In this document: piece by piece, positions 9,001 through 16,702 of the stretch | How positions within the stretch are numbered: the stretch's first letter is position 1 | How the letters are laid out: each line of letters opens with the position of its first letter | Origin: Planctomycetaceae bacterium | Lineage (GTDB): Bacteria > Planctomycetota > PLA2 | Length of the DNA: 52,055 nucleotides | Assembly (NCBI GenBank): GCA_011525755.1 | Contig: WYBS01000149.1 | Coordinates: forward strand, 1 to 52,055 | Direction: 5' to 3' | Made by a program: the position numbers and the translations under genes | Notes under the pieces: generated by a model | The model's database searches: none | What the model was told of the DNA's origin: nothing | What the model saw: only the letters and a program-made list of their open reading frames with translations

Positions 9001-9265
9001 CGGCCCGCCGCGCCTCGATCTCCTGCAGCGAGGGAAGGGCCTCCCTCTCCTCCTCCGTGCGCTTGAGCTCCTCGAGGAGCCGGATGCGGCGCTCGAGCGG
9101 CTCGCGCCACGTCTTCGCCTCCTCGGAGGCGGGATCGGCGAGCGCCGCGAGCCGCCGCCGCGCCTCGGCGAGCGCGGCAGGCCGATCCGCGAACGGGTCG
9201 TCCTGCGCGCCGGCGAGGGCCGCGAGCAGCAGCCCCGCCGCGATACGACGGCGCCCTCCCTTCAC
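6014..9265 (-). CDS. Large MscS-family mechanosensitive channel (MscK/KefA-like)
   Basis: 1,083 residues. Signal peptide (MKGGRRRIAAGLLLAALAGA), then ~430 residues of heptad-like Glu/Arg/Ala-rich coiled coil in the periplasm. About ten hydrophobic segments follow and, near residues 885-905, the MscS pore-lining helix and loop (GVGFGLQEIVANFISG) with LLERPIRVGDLIEV and the beta-domain NIRSTTVTNFERQTIIIPN. This is the layout of KefA/MscK, which opens under membrane tension to release osmolytes. Transcribed alone and convergent with tadA. Confidence 0.93.
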   Translation of the reverse strand: MKGGRRRIAAGLLLAALAGAQDDPFADRPAALAEARRRLAALADPASEEAKTWREPLERRIRLLEELKRTEEEREALPSLQEIEARRAEALRQLEAMQGRPAPTGVALASAEAVAEYDRKLAEARAARDAAQAEVEAQAARTSDADAERKALPARESDAKRRLAELERKEDDLSRYRADNARLELRVVRERNAFLAGAEPVRSARAPVLDLEIDLARLRFDFADKEQKLAAAAAARLREAEARRIRETAEEEARAAELTVNPIERFRLERSAEAAGIRAEITALESRISEIETAIKERADLLGFVAKERDTLEKRLARGDEGTADLLRGVLDRTRRTRQLVRARLEEADAAATANQKELVAVLDRLWLLELPAEDNEELRVLLAQLPEARHEEARRIFTEAVRGQGGVIAALRAKRNSLERVERELGEHTRLLGDHLAEIDNLLVFVEDRILWVRSDPRADGGLLPAAAREIGRLTSVRIGSWAEVGVTRLAAAGGALAMIVLLYLAARRLRARADAPAPAPGWRAKAGRILLGLAAAGLPAAGFYGASLAVGALRLPVAIAEPLSALLAFLALVVLIRRSVAFLLRDGGLAVATLGVPGSVAAQILRSVNLLTVAAVFLRAPSVVLAGDPYGARALPRLLDPAWYATLGFALLLLMRRRGAIVQDLTRPGSWMRGAWGLAWLGTALLTITAIALDLLGYRVGAAFLVLNVARTAGLLILIAGLYSTLLALVGKVATRVRRSTLKDEGAAVAWRLSATVVDQLSRMVAAVVAVIAAVLFLRFWGLSGVIARVLEKVVVVGLAGGDSVTLKNVAVALLWIIGGHFVVRNLSAVYDAVVSPLLRKTDAAGRYVFLALSRYAILLLAYGSALLALNVSFESIGWLLAAISFGVGFGLQEIVANFISGLIILLERPIRVGDLIEVDGEVAVVDRINIRSTTVTNFERQTIIIPNKQLITRNLTNWSRNDRIMRRQFRVGVAYGSDVEKVLRALDEEVRRHPKVLADPAPAIRFAQFGESSLDFDVFLFATIDDGIPVLADLHRQVYERFAKEGIEIPFPQRDLNLRSGWEHLDRGDGRKPGGGPATP

Positions 9266-9308
9266 GGGGCCGATTGTACGGGCGGGGCCGAACTTGGGGG
9301 CGGCGCCG

Positions 9309-9893
9309 CTATTGCGTCTCGACCGGGACCTCGATCTCCGCGGGCACCTCGCGGACGATGCCCAGGAGCTTCCCGTCCGTCGAGAGCATCGCCTTGTACT
9401 TGTCCGTGCCGCGCGAGAGCTTCACGTGGTACTCGACGATCTCGCGCTTCGAGTCGCGGATCTCCTCCCACATCGTCGCCTGCGCGCCGGAGAGGCTCGA
9501 CAGGGCGGCGGTCCTCACGACCTCGGGAACCCTGTTCATCGGGACCTGGATCTCCTCGCTGTGGAGCTGCCCGTCGGGCGAGAACATCGCCTCGACCTCG
9601 AGGCCCTGCACGCGGCGCGCGAGCTCGTAGTAGAGCTTGCCGCCGTCCCACTCGCGCTCGGCGTCCTCGTAGGGGCCGCCGGGGTGGAGCTGGTCCATCG
9701 CCGCGCGGACCGGGCCGGGCACCTCGCTCGGCGGGATGTGGTACTCGACTTCCGTATGGCGGCCGTTCTTGTCCACCTGGACCTCGAGCTTCCTCGCCGC
9801 CGCCGCGTGGTCCGACTCCCACTTGCCGTGGCTGGTTCCGCATCCTGCCCCGGCGACTGCCGCGACCGCCGTGACCAAGAGAATCTTCCTCAT
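9309..9893 (-). CDS. Lipoprotein with two PepSY-like repeats
   Basis: 194 residues. MRKILLVTAVAAVAGAGC gives a lipobox with Cys18. Two similar halves follow, each with a 'P..V..A......G....-E.....KL.YE' pattern (PGPVRAAMDQLHPGG...GGKLYYELARRV and PEVVRTAALSSLSGA...KREIVEYHVKL). This is the form of PepSY-like/BLIP-like periplasmic proteins. Role unknown. The ATG at 9893 is chosen at the start of the leader. It is 43 bp upstream of the channel gene on the same strand, so co-transcription is possible. Confidence 0.78.
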   Translation of the reverse strand: MRKILLVTAVAAVAGAGCGTSHGKWESDHAAAARKLEVQVDKNGRHTEVEYHIPPSEVPGPVRAAMDQLHPGGPYEDAEREWDGGKLYYELARRVQGLEVEAMFSPDGQLHSEEIQVPMNRVPEVVRTAALSSLSGAQATMWEEIRDSKREIVEYHVKLSRGTDKYKAMLSTDGKLLGIVREVPAEIEVPVETQ

Positions 9894-10017
9894 GCCGTTG
9901 TCCTCCGTGCCGGGCCCGGGTTCGCAGCCGGGCTCCGGCCGCCATTGTGCGGGATTGGCCGCCACCTTGACCAGAGGATCCCGACGCGGGTGCACCCCCG
10001 GTCGTGGGGCCGGAGGA

Positions 10018-10037
10018 CCCTCCCCGGAGCCCCTCCC
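10018..10037 (-). repeat. G-quadruplex-prone mini-repeat copy
   Basis: CCCTCCCCGGAGCCCCTCCC on plus, followed by GAC. It lies in the 251-bp divergent gap 9894-10144 between the lipoprotein and the next plus-strand gene, in which I see no clear promoter. Confidence 0.7.
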
Positions 10038-10144
10038 GACCTGCCATTCCCCCGGGGGACTCCGTAAGGCGGCCGTCGGAAACGCCGATAAAGGGCGGCG
10101 GAGCAGGGGTTCAGGGCAGCGCGTCCGACATCACGAGGTAAGGA

Positions 10145-11161
10145 ATGCTCAGAGCCGCAATCAAGCACGGCATCACGAAGGCTCTCTCTACCCGCGCCGG
10201 TTTCGAGGTGTGGGACTTCGAGATCAAGGAGGAGCAGCCGTCGCCGGATCGCGTGACGATCGACATCCAATACCGCTACCAGCCGGGCCTCCGCTTCCAC
10301 GCGGCGATCACGGCGCGGAGCGCGGAGGGCAAGGTCCCGACGTACGAGATCACGGCCGAGGCGGTGCCGGGCGAGGTGGGGGAGAAGGACGTGCTCCTCC
10401 TCGCCGGGCGCCACGAGCTGTGCACGGCGATCGAGCGCTGGACTTCGCGGATCGAGGAGGAGCTCTCGGCGCGACCCTCGAACCGCGTGCTGCAGGCGCA
10501 GGAGAAGGCGATCTCCTACCTGGAGAAGCACCTGCTCGACATCCCCGACCAGCGCCTGACGCGCGAGCGCATCCTGGAGTACAGGCGCCGGCTCGACCGG
10601 CTCGAGGCCGCGGTGATCGAGCTGCGCGCGCCCCGCGACGGCGGGAACGGCGCGCGCGCGGAGGCGGTCAGGCAGGAGTTCGCGTGCCTCCGCACGCGGC
10701 TCGAGGTGCTCGGGGAGCGGAGCTTCCTCCACGCGGTCCTCGTGCGCCTCGTCATGTACTTCTGGGACGACGAGAACCTGCGCATCATCGAGGCGGGCAG
10801 CCGCGCCGCGCAGGACTTCCTCAAGGACCAGGACCGCCCGCTCTCCGTGTCGCGGGCCGAGGTCCCCGTCGCCGCGCGCGCGACGGCGCCGCTGCCGGAG
10901 CCGGCGGCTCGCATCCCGAAGCAGGAGCCGGCGATCGTGCGCACGGCGCCGCCCGCGCCCGTGCCCGCACGCGCCGCCGCGCCGAAGCCCGCGGCGACAT
11001 CGACGGCCGAGGCCGCGCCGAAGCCCGCGGCGAAGCCGAAGCCCGCGGCCGCGCCCGCCCCGGCGCCGCCGCCCGCGAAGTCGGAGACGGCAAGGCCCGC
11101 GTCGCCCCCGCCCGGGCGGCAGCGCGCGGCCTATAAGCCGCTCCGGCCGGGACGCGGATAG
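10145..11161 (+). CDS. Protein of unknown function with coiled-coil centre and Ala/Pro/Lys-rich tail
   Basis: 338 residues with no signal peptide or membrane segment, so cytoplasmic. An N-terminal ~90-residue alpha/beta part (VTIDIQYRYQPGLRFHAAIT) is followed by a helical, coiled-coil-like section (about 95-225), then a tail of ~100 residues built of Ala, Pro and Lys (AAPKPAATSTAEAAPKP and similar), typical of a flexible linker ending in the basic RQRAAYKPLRPGRG. GAGGTAAGGA just before the ATG is a good ribosome binding site. I do not recognise the family. Confidence 0.7.
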   Translation: MLRAAIKHGITKALSTRAGFEVWDFEIKEEQPSPDRVTIDIQYRYQPGLRFHAAITARSAEGKVPTYEITAEAVPGEVGEKDVLLLAGRHELCTAIERWTSRIEEELSARPSNRVLQAQEKAISYLEKHLLDIPDQRLTRERILEYRRRLDRLEAAVIELRAPRDGGNGARAEAVRQEFACLRTRLEVLGERSFLHAVLVRLVMYFWDDENLRIIEAGSRAAQDFLKDQDRPLSVSRAEVPVAARATAPLPEPAARIPKQEPAIVRTAPPAPVPARAAAPKPAATSTAEAAPKPAAKPKPAAAPAPAPPPAKSETARPASPPPGRQRAAYKPLRPGRG

Positions 11162-11215
11162 CGCGGGTCCGGCCTTGCGCCGCCGGCGAGAATCGCGTGC
11201 CAAGGAGCACGAAGC

Positions 11216-11590
11216 ATGGACGTTCGGCACGGGATGGCGTTGGCGGCACTTCTGGTCGCGCTCGCGGGCTGCGGCGCCGCCTCGGCGCAGGAGAAGGTCT
11301 CCTGGGAGCACGGTGTCCTCGAGTGGATCCGCTACGAGTCGGCGACCGAGGGTCGGGAACGATTCTCCTGGGCCACGTCGAAGGACGAGATCCAGCGCGA
11401 AACGGCCGCGGCCTTCTTCGGCGCCATCGGCATCGAGGCGGACCAGCGCGGCTCGGCCGCGGACCGCCTGTGCGCCCTCGATCACCTCTCGCAGGCGGGG
11501 TGGCTCCTCGTGAACAGGACGGACATCGCGTATACCGACGTCCGCGGGAGCGCGATCGCCGAGCGCTACATCCTGCGGCGCCGGCGCTGA
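11216..11590 (+). CDS. Small lipoprotein of unknown function
   Basis: 124 residues beginning MDVRHGMALAALLVALAGCGAASAQ. LAGC is a good lipobox (Cys19), although the AxA-Q further on could also be a signal peptidase I site. The mature part (~100 residues) has no motif I know. It is 54 bp downstream of the preceding unknown gene in the same direction. Confidence 0.65.
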   Translation: MDVRHGMALAALLVALAGCGAASAQEKVSWEHGVLEWIRYESATEGRERFSWATSKDEIQRETAAAFFGAIGIEADQRGSAADRLCALDHLSQAGWLLVNRTDIAYTDVRGSAIAERYILRRRR

Positions 11591-11689
11591 ACCCGGCTTC
11601 GGGGCGGCTGCGGCGGGCAAGCGCGTCTCCGCTCCTCCCGGCGCGCCCGGGCAGCGGGGACCCGCGCCGGGCGCGGCGGGGGAGGTCGC

Positions 11690-11718
11690 TTGGGGCGGAG
11701 CCGCCCGCGGCCTAGAAT
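11690..11718 (+). promoter_or_regulatory. Candidate sigma70-type promoter of the phosphate operon
   Basis: TTGGGG (11690-11695), 17-bp spacer, TAGAAT (11713-11718). It is 25 bp before the TTG start of the DUF47 gene and the only well-spaced pair seen in the 11591-11742 gap. Confidence 0.4.
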
Positions 11719-11742
11719 GGCGCCCCTTCGGAAGGAGACCGA

Positions 11743-12375
11743 TTGTTCCTGTTCAAGAAGCTCGGCCGGAAGAAGGACATCTTCTTCGACCACATGGAGA
11801 AGCTCGCCGAGAAGGCGGGGGAGATCGTGAGCGCCTTCCGCGCGCAGCTCGACCACCCCGAGGAGGCGCAGGCGAGGCTGGCCGCCGTGAAGGCGATCGA
11901 GCACGAGGCGGACAGGCTTCTCCACGCCACGATCGGGGATCTTCACCGCACGTTCGTGACTCCGCTCGACCGGAACGAGATCAACACGATGTGCAAGCGC
12001 CTCGACGACGTCGTCGACCTCGTCGAGGGCGCGGCCATGCGCGCCTACCACTACGAGATCCGCACCGCGCGGCCCCCGCTCCTCGCGTTGCTCGACGTGC
12101 TGGACAAGCAGGTGATCGCGCTGCGCGAGGGGCTCGCCGCGCTCCACGACCTGCGCCACCCGCAGCCGCTGCGCGACTGCATCGTGAAGGTGCACACGCT
12201 CGAGAACGAGGCGGACGACATCCTGCGCCCGACGATCGCGGGCCTCTTCCGCGACGAGCAGGATCCGCGCATGATCCTCAAGTGGAAGGAGATCTACGAG
12301 CACGTGGAGAAGGCGACCGACCGCTGCGAGGACGTCGCCGACCACATGGAGAACGTCCTTCTCGAGTACTCCTGA
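11743..12375 (+). CDS. DUF47/PhoU-like accessory protein of the Pit transporter
   Basis: 210 residues, all helical, in the TIGR00153/DUF47 family: FKKLGRKKDIFFDHMEKLAEKA at the N terminus, EADRLLHATIGDLHRTFVTPLDR and the repeated HTLENEADDI, EKATDRCEDVADHMENV metal-binding pattern of PhoU-like four-helix bundles. The start is TTG at 11743, 7 nt after a strong GGAAGGAG. Its stop is 3 bp before pit. Family members are co-encoded with Pit and are thought to control it. Confidence 0.92.
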   Translation: MFLFKKLGRKKDIFFDHMEKLAEKAGEIVSAFRAQLDHPEEAQARLAAVKAIEHEADRLLHATIGDLHRTFVTPLDRNEINTMCKRLDDVVDLVEGAAMRAYHYEIRTARPPLLALLDVLDKQVIALREGLAALHDLRHPQPLRDCIVKVHTLENEADDILRPTIAGLFRDEQDPRMILKWKEIYEHVEKATDRCEDVADHMENVLLEYS

Positions 12376-12378
12376 CCC

Positions 12379-13419
12379 ATGTTCGAACTCGTGCTCGTGA
12401 CGATCGGCCTCGCGCTGATCTTCGACTTCTACAACGGCATGAACGACGCGGCGAACTCCATCGCCACGATCGTCTCCACGCGCATCCTCACCCCGCGGCA
12501 GGCGGTCGCCTGGGCCGCGTTCTGGAACTTCGTCGCTGCCTTCGCGTTCGGAACGGCCGTGGCCAAGTCGATCCACAGCGGCATCCTCAAGATCGAGCAC
12601 ATCTCGCAGATGCTCGTGCTCTCGTGTCTCGTCGGGGCGATCGCCTGGACTGCCCTCTGCACGCGGATGGGCCTTCCGATCAGCGTGTCCCACTCCCTCA
12701 TCGGGGGGCTGGTGGGCGCCGGGCTCGCGAGCACCGGATTCGACATCCACGCCCTCCATCTCAGGAAGATCGGCACGATCGGCCTCTTCATCGTCCTCGC
12801 GCCGGTGATGGGCCTCATCGGGGGCGCGATCTTCATGACGTTCGTCTACCGCGTCTTCCGGCGCACCCTGCCGGGCCGCGTCGACCGCCTCTTCCGGACC
12901 GGCCAGCTTGCGAGCGCCGCGGCCTACAGCCTCGGCCACGGCGCGAACGACGCCCAGAAGACGATGGGCATCATCGTGCTGGCCCTCAGCGCGTGCGCGA
13001 AGACGGAGGATCTCGTGCTGAAGGGGGGCCAGTTCTACGTCCCGTACTGGGTCGTGCTCTCCGCGCACGCCGCGATCGCGGTCGGCACGCTCGTCGGCGG
13101 CGCGGCCGTGATCCGCACGATGGGCACCCGCCTGACGAAGCTCCGTCCTCCCCAGGGCTTCTGCGCCGAGACCTCCGCCGCGCTCGTCCTCTTCGGGACC
13201 GCCCACGCGGGCATCCCCGTCAGCACGACCCACGCCGTGACGGGCGCGATCATGGGCGTCGGCGCGGTCCGGCGCTGGAAGGCCGTGCGCTGGGGCGTCG
13301 CGAAGCGCATCGTCTACGCGTGGATCCTGACGATCCCCGCCGCCGCGATCGCGAGCGGCCTCGTCTACATGCTCTTCGATCTCCTCGGCCTCGTGCGCTG
13401 GGCCGAGCGGGTAGGATGA
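12379..13419 (+). CDS. pit: Pit-family inorganic phosphate permease
   Basis: 346 residues with about ten membrane segments. Both halves carry the duplicated PiT signature: DFYNGMNDAANSIATIVSTR near the N terminus and GHGANDAQKTMGII in the second half, with GIPVSTTHAVTGAIMGVG downstream. Transports phosphate, probably as metal-phosphate, with H+ or Na+. Encoded directly after its DUF47 partner (3-bp gap) and overlapping the next gene's upstream ATG as ATGA. Confidence 0.95.
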   Translation: MFELVLVTIGLALIFDFYNGMNDAANSIATIVSTRILTPRQAVAWAAFWNFVAAFAFGTAVAKSIHSGILKIEHISQMLVLSCLVGAIAWTALCTRMGLPISVSHSLIGGLVGAGLASTGFDIHALHLRKIGTIGLFIVLAPVMGLIGGAIFMTFVYRVFRRTLPGRVDRLFRTGQLASAAAYSLGHGANDAQKTMGIIVLALSACAKTEDLVLKGGQFYVPYWVVLSAHAAIAVGTLVGGAAVIRTMGTRLTKLRPPQGFCAETSAALVLFGTAHAGIPVSTTHAVTGAIMGVGAVRRWKAVRWGVAKRIVYAWILTIPAAAIASGLVYMLFDLLGLVRWAERVG

Positions 13420-13439
13420 GCGCCCGAGGAGGTGGACCC

Positions 13440-13886
13440 TTGGCCACGACCTGGATCCTCGTCAGCGATGCGAGCCGCGCGCGCATCTTCTCCTTCGAAA
13501 AGGACGACGGGCCGTGGCGGCTCGTCGAGCAGATCGAGCACCCCCTGGGTCGGGCGCAAACGAAGGACCTCGTCTCCGACCGCGCCGGCCGCCAGCGCGA
13601 GATCGGGCCGCCGGTCACGCAGCAGACCGACCCGGCCGAGCAGGAGTCGCACCGTTTCGCCGAGCGGCTCTGCCACCTCCTCCAGAAGGCGAGCGACGAG
13701 CACCGGTTCGCGCGCCTCGTGCTCGTCGCTCCGCCCCGGTTCCTCGGCTACCTGAGGGAGGTCCTCCGCGAGCCGGTGGCACGCCACGTCGTCGCGAGCC
13801 TCGACAAGGACTACACGCTCCACGACGAGAAGGATCTCCGGCGCCTGATCACGCCCCACGTGCCGGCGGAGAAGGCGCGGGCGTAG
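13440..13886 (+). CDS. Host-attachment-protein family (archaeal/bacterial Rel-fold baeRF-like)
   Basis: 148 residues. The N terminus ATTWILVSDASRARIFSFEK and the later RLVLVAPPRFLGYLRE and LDKDYTLHDEKDLRRL match the family named for an Agrobacterium attachment protein. It is related to release-factor-fold domains and of unclear biochemical role. An ATG lies at 13416 overlapping the pit stop, but TTG at 13440 follows an excellent AGGAGGTGG by about 5 nt and places the conserved TWILV directly after the start, so I prefer it. Both are possible. Co-transcribed with pit. Confidence 0.8.
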   Translation: MATTWILVSDASRARIFSFEKDDGPWRLVEQIEHPLGRAQTKDLVSDRAGRQREIGPPVTQQTDPAEQESHRFAERLCHLLQKASDEHRFARLVLVAPPRFLGYLREVLREPVARHVVASLDKDYTLHDEKDLRRLITPHVPAEKARA

Positions 13887-13888
13887 GT

Positions 13889-13934
13889 GGGGAGGGGCCC
13901 GGGGGGGGGGGGGGGCCCCCCCCCCCCCCCCCCC
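13889..13934. repeat. Mini-repeat running into a G15-C19 homopolymer palindrome
   Basis: GGGGAGGGGCCC (a mini-repeat start) is followed by 15 G (13901-13915) and then 19 C (13916-13934), a perfect 15-bp inverted repeat. It could be a real hairpin or an assembly or read artefact at a contig join. Confidence 0.7.
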
Positions 13935-13960
13935 GCCCACACCGCCCGCCGACCCGGGAC

Positions 13961-14059
13961 GCCGCCCCAAATGTAGCGGGTTGAGCGCGCCCGCTCGGGC
14001 GTGAAGCGCAGCTTCGCCCACTTGACGTCTTTGCCGGAGAAGATGCCGTATCCGCGGAA
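13961..14059 (-). pseudogene. Fragment of a WYL-domain regulator
   Basis: On minus, in one frame, the peptide YGIFSGKDVKWAKLRFTPE continues RAR. This matches the C-terminal section of WYL-domain regulators, where the pattern 'GIFSG...V.LRF.PERARW' precedes the WHP motif. Here the match stops after RAR and passes into unrelated sequence and the G/C tract. Upstream the frame meets a stop next to the peroxidase end. No HTH or remaining WYL part is present. Identification is by eye from a short stretch. Confidence 0.4.
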
Positions 14060-14062
14060 GGC

Positions 14063-14083
14063 CCCTCCCCCGCGCCCCCTCCC
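14063..14083 (-). repeat. G-quadruplex-prone mini-repeat copy
   Basis: CCCTCCCCCG-CG-CCCCCTCCC on plus, identical to the copy at 2856-2876. It lies directly between the peroxidase stop and the WYL fragment. Confidence 0.75.
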
Positions 14084-15163
14084 TTACTCCGGCAGCGACC
14101 GCGGAACGACGCCCTTGTTGTCGCTGTCGCCCGAGAGCGCCTCGAGGAAGGCGACGATCGCCTTCTTCTCGTCCTCCGTGAGGTCGAGCGGCCTGATCTT
14201 CGGCGACAGGTTCGCCGCGCCCGGCTCGCCGCCGCGGTCGTAGAGCTCGACGACCTCCTCGAGCGTCGCGATCGAGCCGTCGTGCATGTAGGGCGCGTGG
14301 CGCGTCACGTCGCGGAGCGTCGGCGTCTTGAAGGCGGCGAGGTCCTCCGCCTTCCCGGTCACCTTCCTCCTCCCCTCGTCCTTGTAGGCCTTCGCGGCCG
14401 GGTCCCAGCCGACGCCCAGGTTGTGGAACCGGCTGTCGGTGAAGTTGAAGCCGAGGTGGCACTGGTTGCACTGCGCCTTGCCGTGGAAGAGCTCCGCGCC
14501 GAGCTTCACCTCGGGGTCGATCGTCGCGTCGTCCTCGTTCTGGTAGCGGTCCCACGCGGAGTTGCCGGAGAAGAGCGTCGCCTCGAAGGCCGCGATCGCG
14601 TCCGCGATGCGGTCGATCGTCGGCTCCTCGTCGCCGTAGACCTGCGCGAAGACCTTGCGGTAGCCCGCGATGGCGGCGACGGACTTGACGCACAGCACGT
14701 GCGTGCCGCCCATCTCGATCGGGTTCTCGATCGGGCCCTTCGCCTGCTCGGCGAGCGTCTTCGCGCGTCCATCCCAGAAGTAGACCGGCTCGATCGGGAA
14801 CGCGGCGTTCACGATCGGCGGCGCCTTGCGCGTGCCGACCTGGCCCCCGATCCCCTTCGACGTCGGCAGCGGCTCCGAGAACGCGTTCTCGGGGCGGTGG
14901 CAGGTGGCGCAGGAGACCGTCCCGTCCTTCGAGAGCCGCGGGTCGAAGAAGAGCCAGCGGCCGAGCCGGACCTTCTCGGGCGTGACCTTGAGCCCCTGCT
15001 GCGCCTCGAGCTTCCTCCAGCTCACGTTGTCGGCCACGCCGAGCGGCGGCTCGGGAAGGGCGACGACGGGGTTCTCCGCCTCCCAGCCGGCGGTGTCGGA
15101 GCGGGCGTCGGAGCACGCGGCGAGCGGCGCCGCGACAAGGAACGCGAGCATGAGATTGCGCAC
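14084..15163 (-). CDS. Di-heme cytochrome c peroxidase (CcpA/MauG family), lipoprotein
   Basis: 359 residues. GTG start at 15163, 7 nt after GGGGAGG, giving a lipobox leader (MLAFLVAAPLAACS). Two heme c sites: VSCATCH in the N-terminal half and CNQCH in the second half, followed by FTDSRFHNLG. Further family motifs are GRWLFFDPRLSKDG, MGGTHVL and HAPYMHDGS. The family reduces H2O2 or performs oxidations in the periplasm. A second, longer paralogue lies at 43331-45043. The gene seems monocistronic. Confidence 0.92.
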   Translation of the reverse strand: MRNLMLAFLVAAPLAACSDARSDTAGWEAENPVVALPEPPLGVADNVSWRKLEAQQGLKVTPEKVRLGRWLFFDPRLSKDGTVSCATCHRPENAFSEPLPTSKGIGGQVGTRKAPPIVNAAFPIEPVYFWDGRAKTLAEQAKGPIENPIEMGGTHVLCVKSVAAIAGYRKVFAQVYGDEEPTIDRIADAIAAFEATLFSGNSAWDRYQNEDDATIDPEVKLGAELFHGKAQCNQCHLGFNFTDSRFHNLGVGWDPAAKAYKDEGRRKVTGKAEDLAAFKTPTLRDVTRHAPYMHDGSIATLEEVVELYDRGGEPGAANLSPKIRPLDLTEDEKKAIVAFLEALSGDSDNKGVVPRSLPE

Positions 15164-15284
15164 GGATTTGCCTCCCCGCGGGTACGGCGCAAACACGGTG
15201 CCGCGCGGCGGCATGGGCCGCGGCGTGCGAGTCTCCCGCGCGCGCAGCGGTTTTGCGCGCGCGGTTCCCTCCCCCGAGGGGTGC

Positions 15285-16664
15285 TCAGAGCTCGATCACA
15301 TCGCCCCGCGCCGGGAGCGTCGCGTCGATCCTGAACCGCTCGCGGATCGCCTCCGCGAGCGCCGCGCGCGGCTTGTCCTCGCCGTGGGTCAGCACGACGC
15401 GCGTGCCGGCGCCGATCGCGGCGTCCGCCCAGCCGAGAAGCTCGGTCCGCCCCGCGTGCGCCGAGAAGCCCCCGAGCGTGTGGATGCGGGCGGCGACGCG
15501 GATGCGCTCGCCGTAGATCGCGACGACCTTCGAGCCCGTGACGAGCGCGCGGCCGAGCGTGCCCTCCGACTGGTAGCCGACGAAGACGACGACCGTCTCT
15601 TCGCGCCAGAGGTGGTGCTTCAGATGGTGGAGGATGCGGCCGCCGTTGCACATCCCCGAGCCCGCGATGACGACGGCCGGCCCGTCGATCTCGTTGAGGC
15701 GCCGGGACTCGTCGGCGGTCGTGAGGAAGCGGACGTTCTTGAGGTCCTCCTGGAACTGGCCGCGGCGCGCGAGCGACCGCGCCTCGGCGTCGAAGAGCCC
15801 CTGGTGCTTGCCGTAGAGCCGCGTCGCCTCGATCGCCATCGGGCTGTCGACGTAGACCGGGAAGTCGGGGATGTGGCCGCCGCGCACGAGCTCCGCGATG
15901 TGGAAGAGCATCTGCTGCGCGCGGCCGATCGCGAAGGACGGGATGAGCACGATCGACTTCTCCCGCACCGCGCGCTCGAGGATCTCGTGCAGCTCCGCGA
16001 CCGTCGCGTCGAGCGACCGGTGGTCGCGGTCGCCGTACGTCGACTCGAGGAAGAGCGTGTCGGCTCGCGGCGGGCGGACGGGGTCGCGGAGGAACGGGAG
16101 CCCGTTCGGCCCGATGTCGCCGCTGAAGACGATCGTCTTCCCGGCCGCGTGCATCTCGATGCTCCCGGACCCGAGGATGTGGCCCGCCTCGAAGAGGCGC
16201 ACCGTGACGCCCTTCGCGACCTCGCGCCGCTCCTCGTACCCGATCCGCCGCACGAGCGGGGCGACGCGGCGGACATCGTCGCGCGTGTAGAGGGGCTCGA
16301 CCGTCCGCCGCCCCGCGCGCCGCGCCACGCGCGTGAGCCGCGCCGCGTCGCCCTCCTGGATCTCGGCAGAGTCGGCGAGGATCAGGTCCATGAACTCCTC
16401 GGTCGCGGGCGTGGCGAAGATCGGTCCCCGGAACCCCTTCGCGACCAGCAACGGAAGCCGCCCCGTGTGGTCCAGGTGCGCGTGGGTGAGGACCACCGCG
16501 TGGACGGCGTTGGGCTCGATCGGCCCCAGGTCGCGGTTGCGCTGGTCGGTCGCGCGGCGGCCCTGGAACATCCCGAAGTCGACGAGCACGCGGACGCGGT
16601 CGGTCTCGACGAGGTATCCCGATCCCGTCACCTCGCCCGCCGCGCCGCAGAGCGTGATCCGCAT
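15285..16664 (-). CDS. MBL-fold/beta-CASP RNA-processing nuclease
   Basis: 459 residues, full length for the family. Metallo-beta-lactamase motif 2 THAHLDHTGRLP, the central metal ligands (SGDIG), and the beta-CASP motifs: ESTYGDRDH, FAIGRAQQMLFHI, AGSGMCNGGRI and the C-terminal SAHAGRTELLGW histidine. These place it with the CPSF73-like bacterial RNases that cut or trim RNA with two Zn ions. It is transcribed alone. A short GCGCGCGC...GCGCGCGC inverted repeat without a T run lies in the 15164-15284 gap downstream. Confidence 0.92.
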   Translation of the reverse strand: MRITLCGAAGEVTGSGYLVETDRVRVLVDFGMFQGRRATDQRNRDLGPIEPNAVHAVVLTHAHLDHTGRLPLLVAKGFRGPIFATPATEEFMDLILADSAEIQEGDAARLTRVARRAGRRTVEPLYTRDDVRRVAPLVRRIGYEERREVAKGVTVRLFEAGHILGSGSIEMHAAGKTIVFSGDIGPNGLPFLRDPVRPPRADTLFLESTYGDRDHRSLDATVAELHEILERAVREKSIVLIPSFAIGRAQQMLFHIAELVRGGHIPDFPVYVDSPMAIEATRLYGKHQGLFDAEARSLARRGQFQEDLKNVRFLTTADESRRLNEIDGPAVVIAGSGMCNGGRILHHLKHHLWREETVVVFVGYQSEGTLGRALVTGSKVVAIYGERIRVAARIHTLGGFSAHAGRTELLGWADAAIGAGTRVVLTHGEDKPRAALAEAIRERFRIDATLPARGDVIEL

Positions 16665-16702
16665 GGGGAAGCGGATCCTAGCACGGATGGTAGGCTCGCG
16701 GC

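Noticed and set aside
15240-15275. GCGCGCGC...GCGCGCGC inverted repeat as a terminator
   Set aside because: No T run on either strand; simple alternating GC sequence is expected in this composition.
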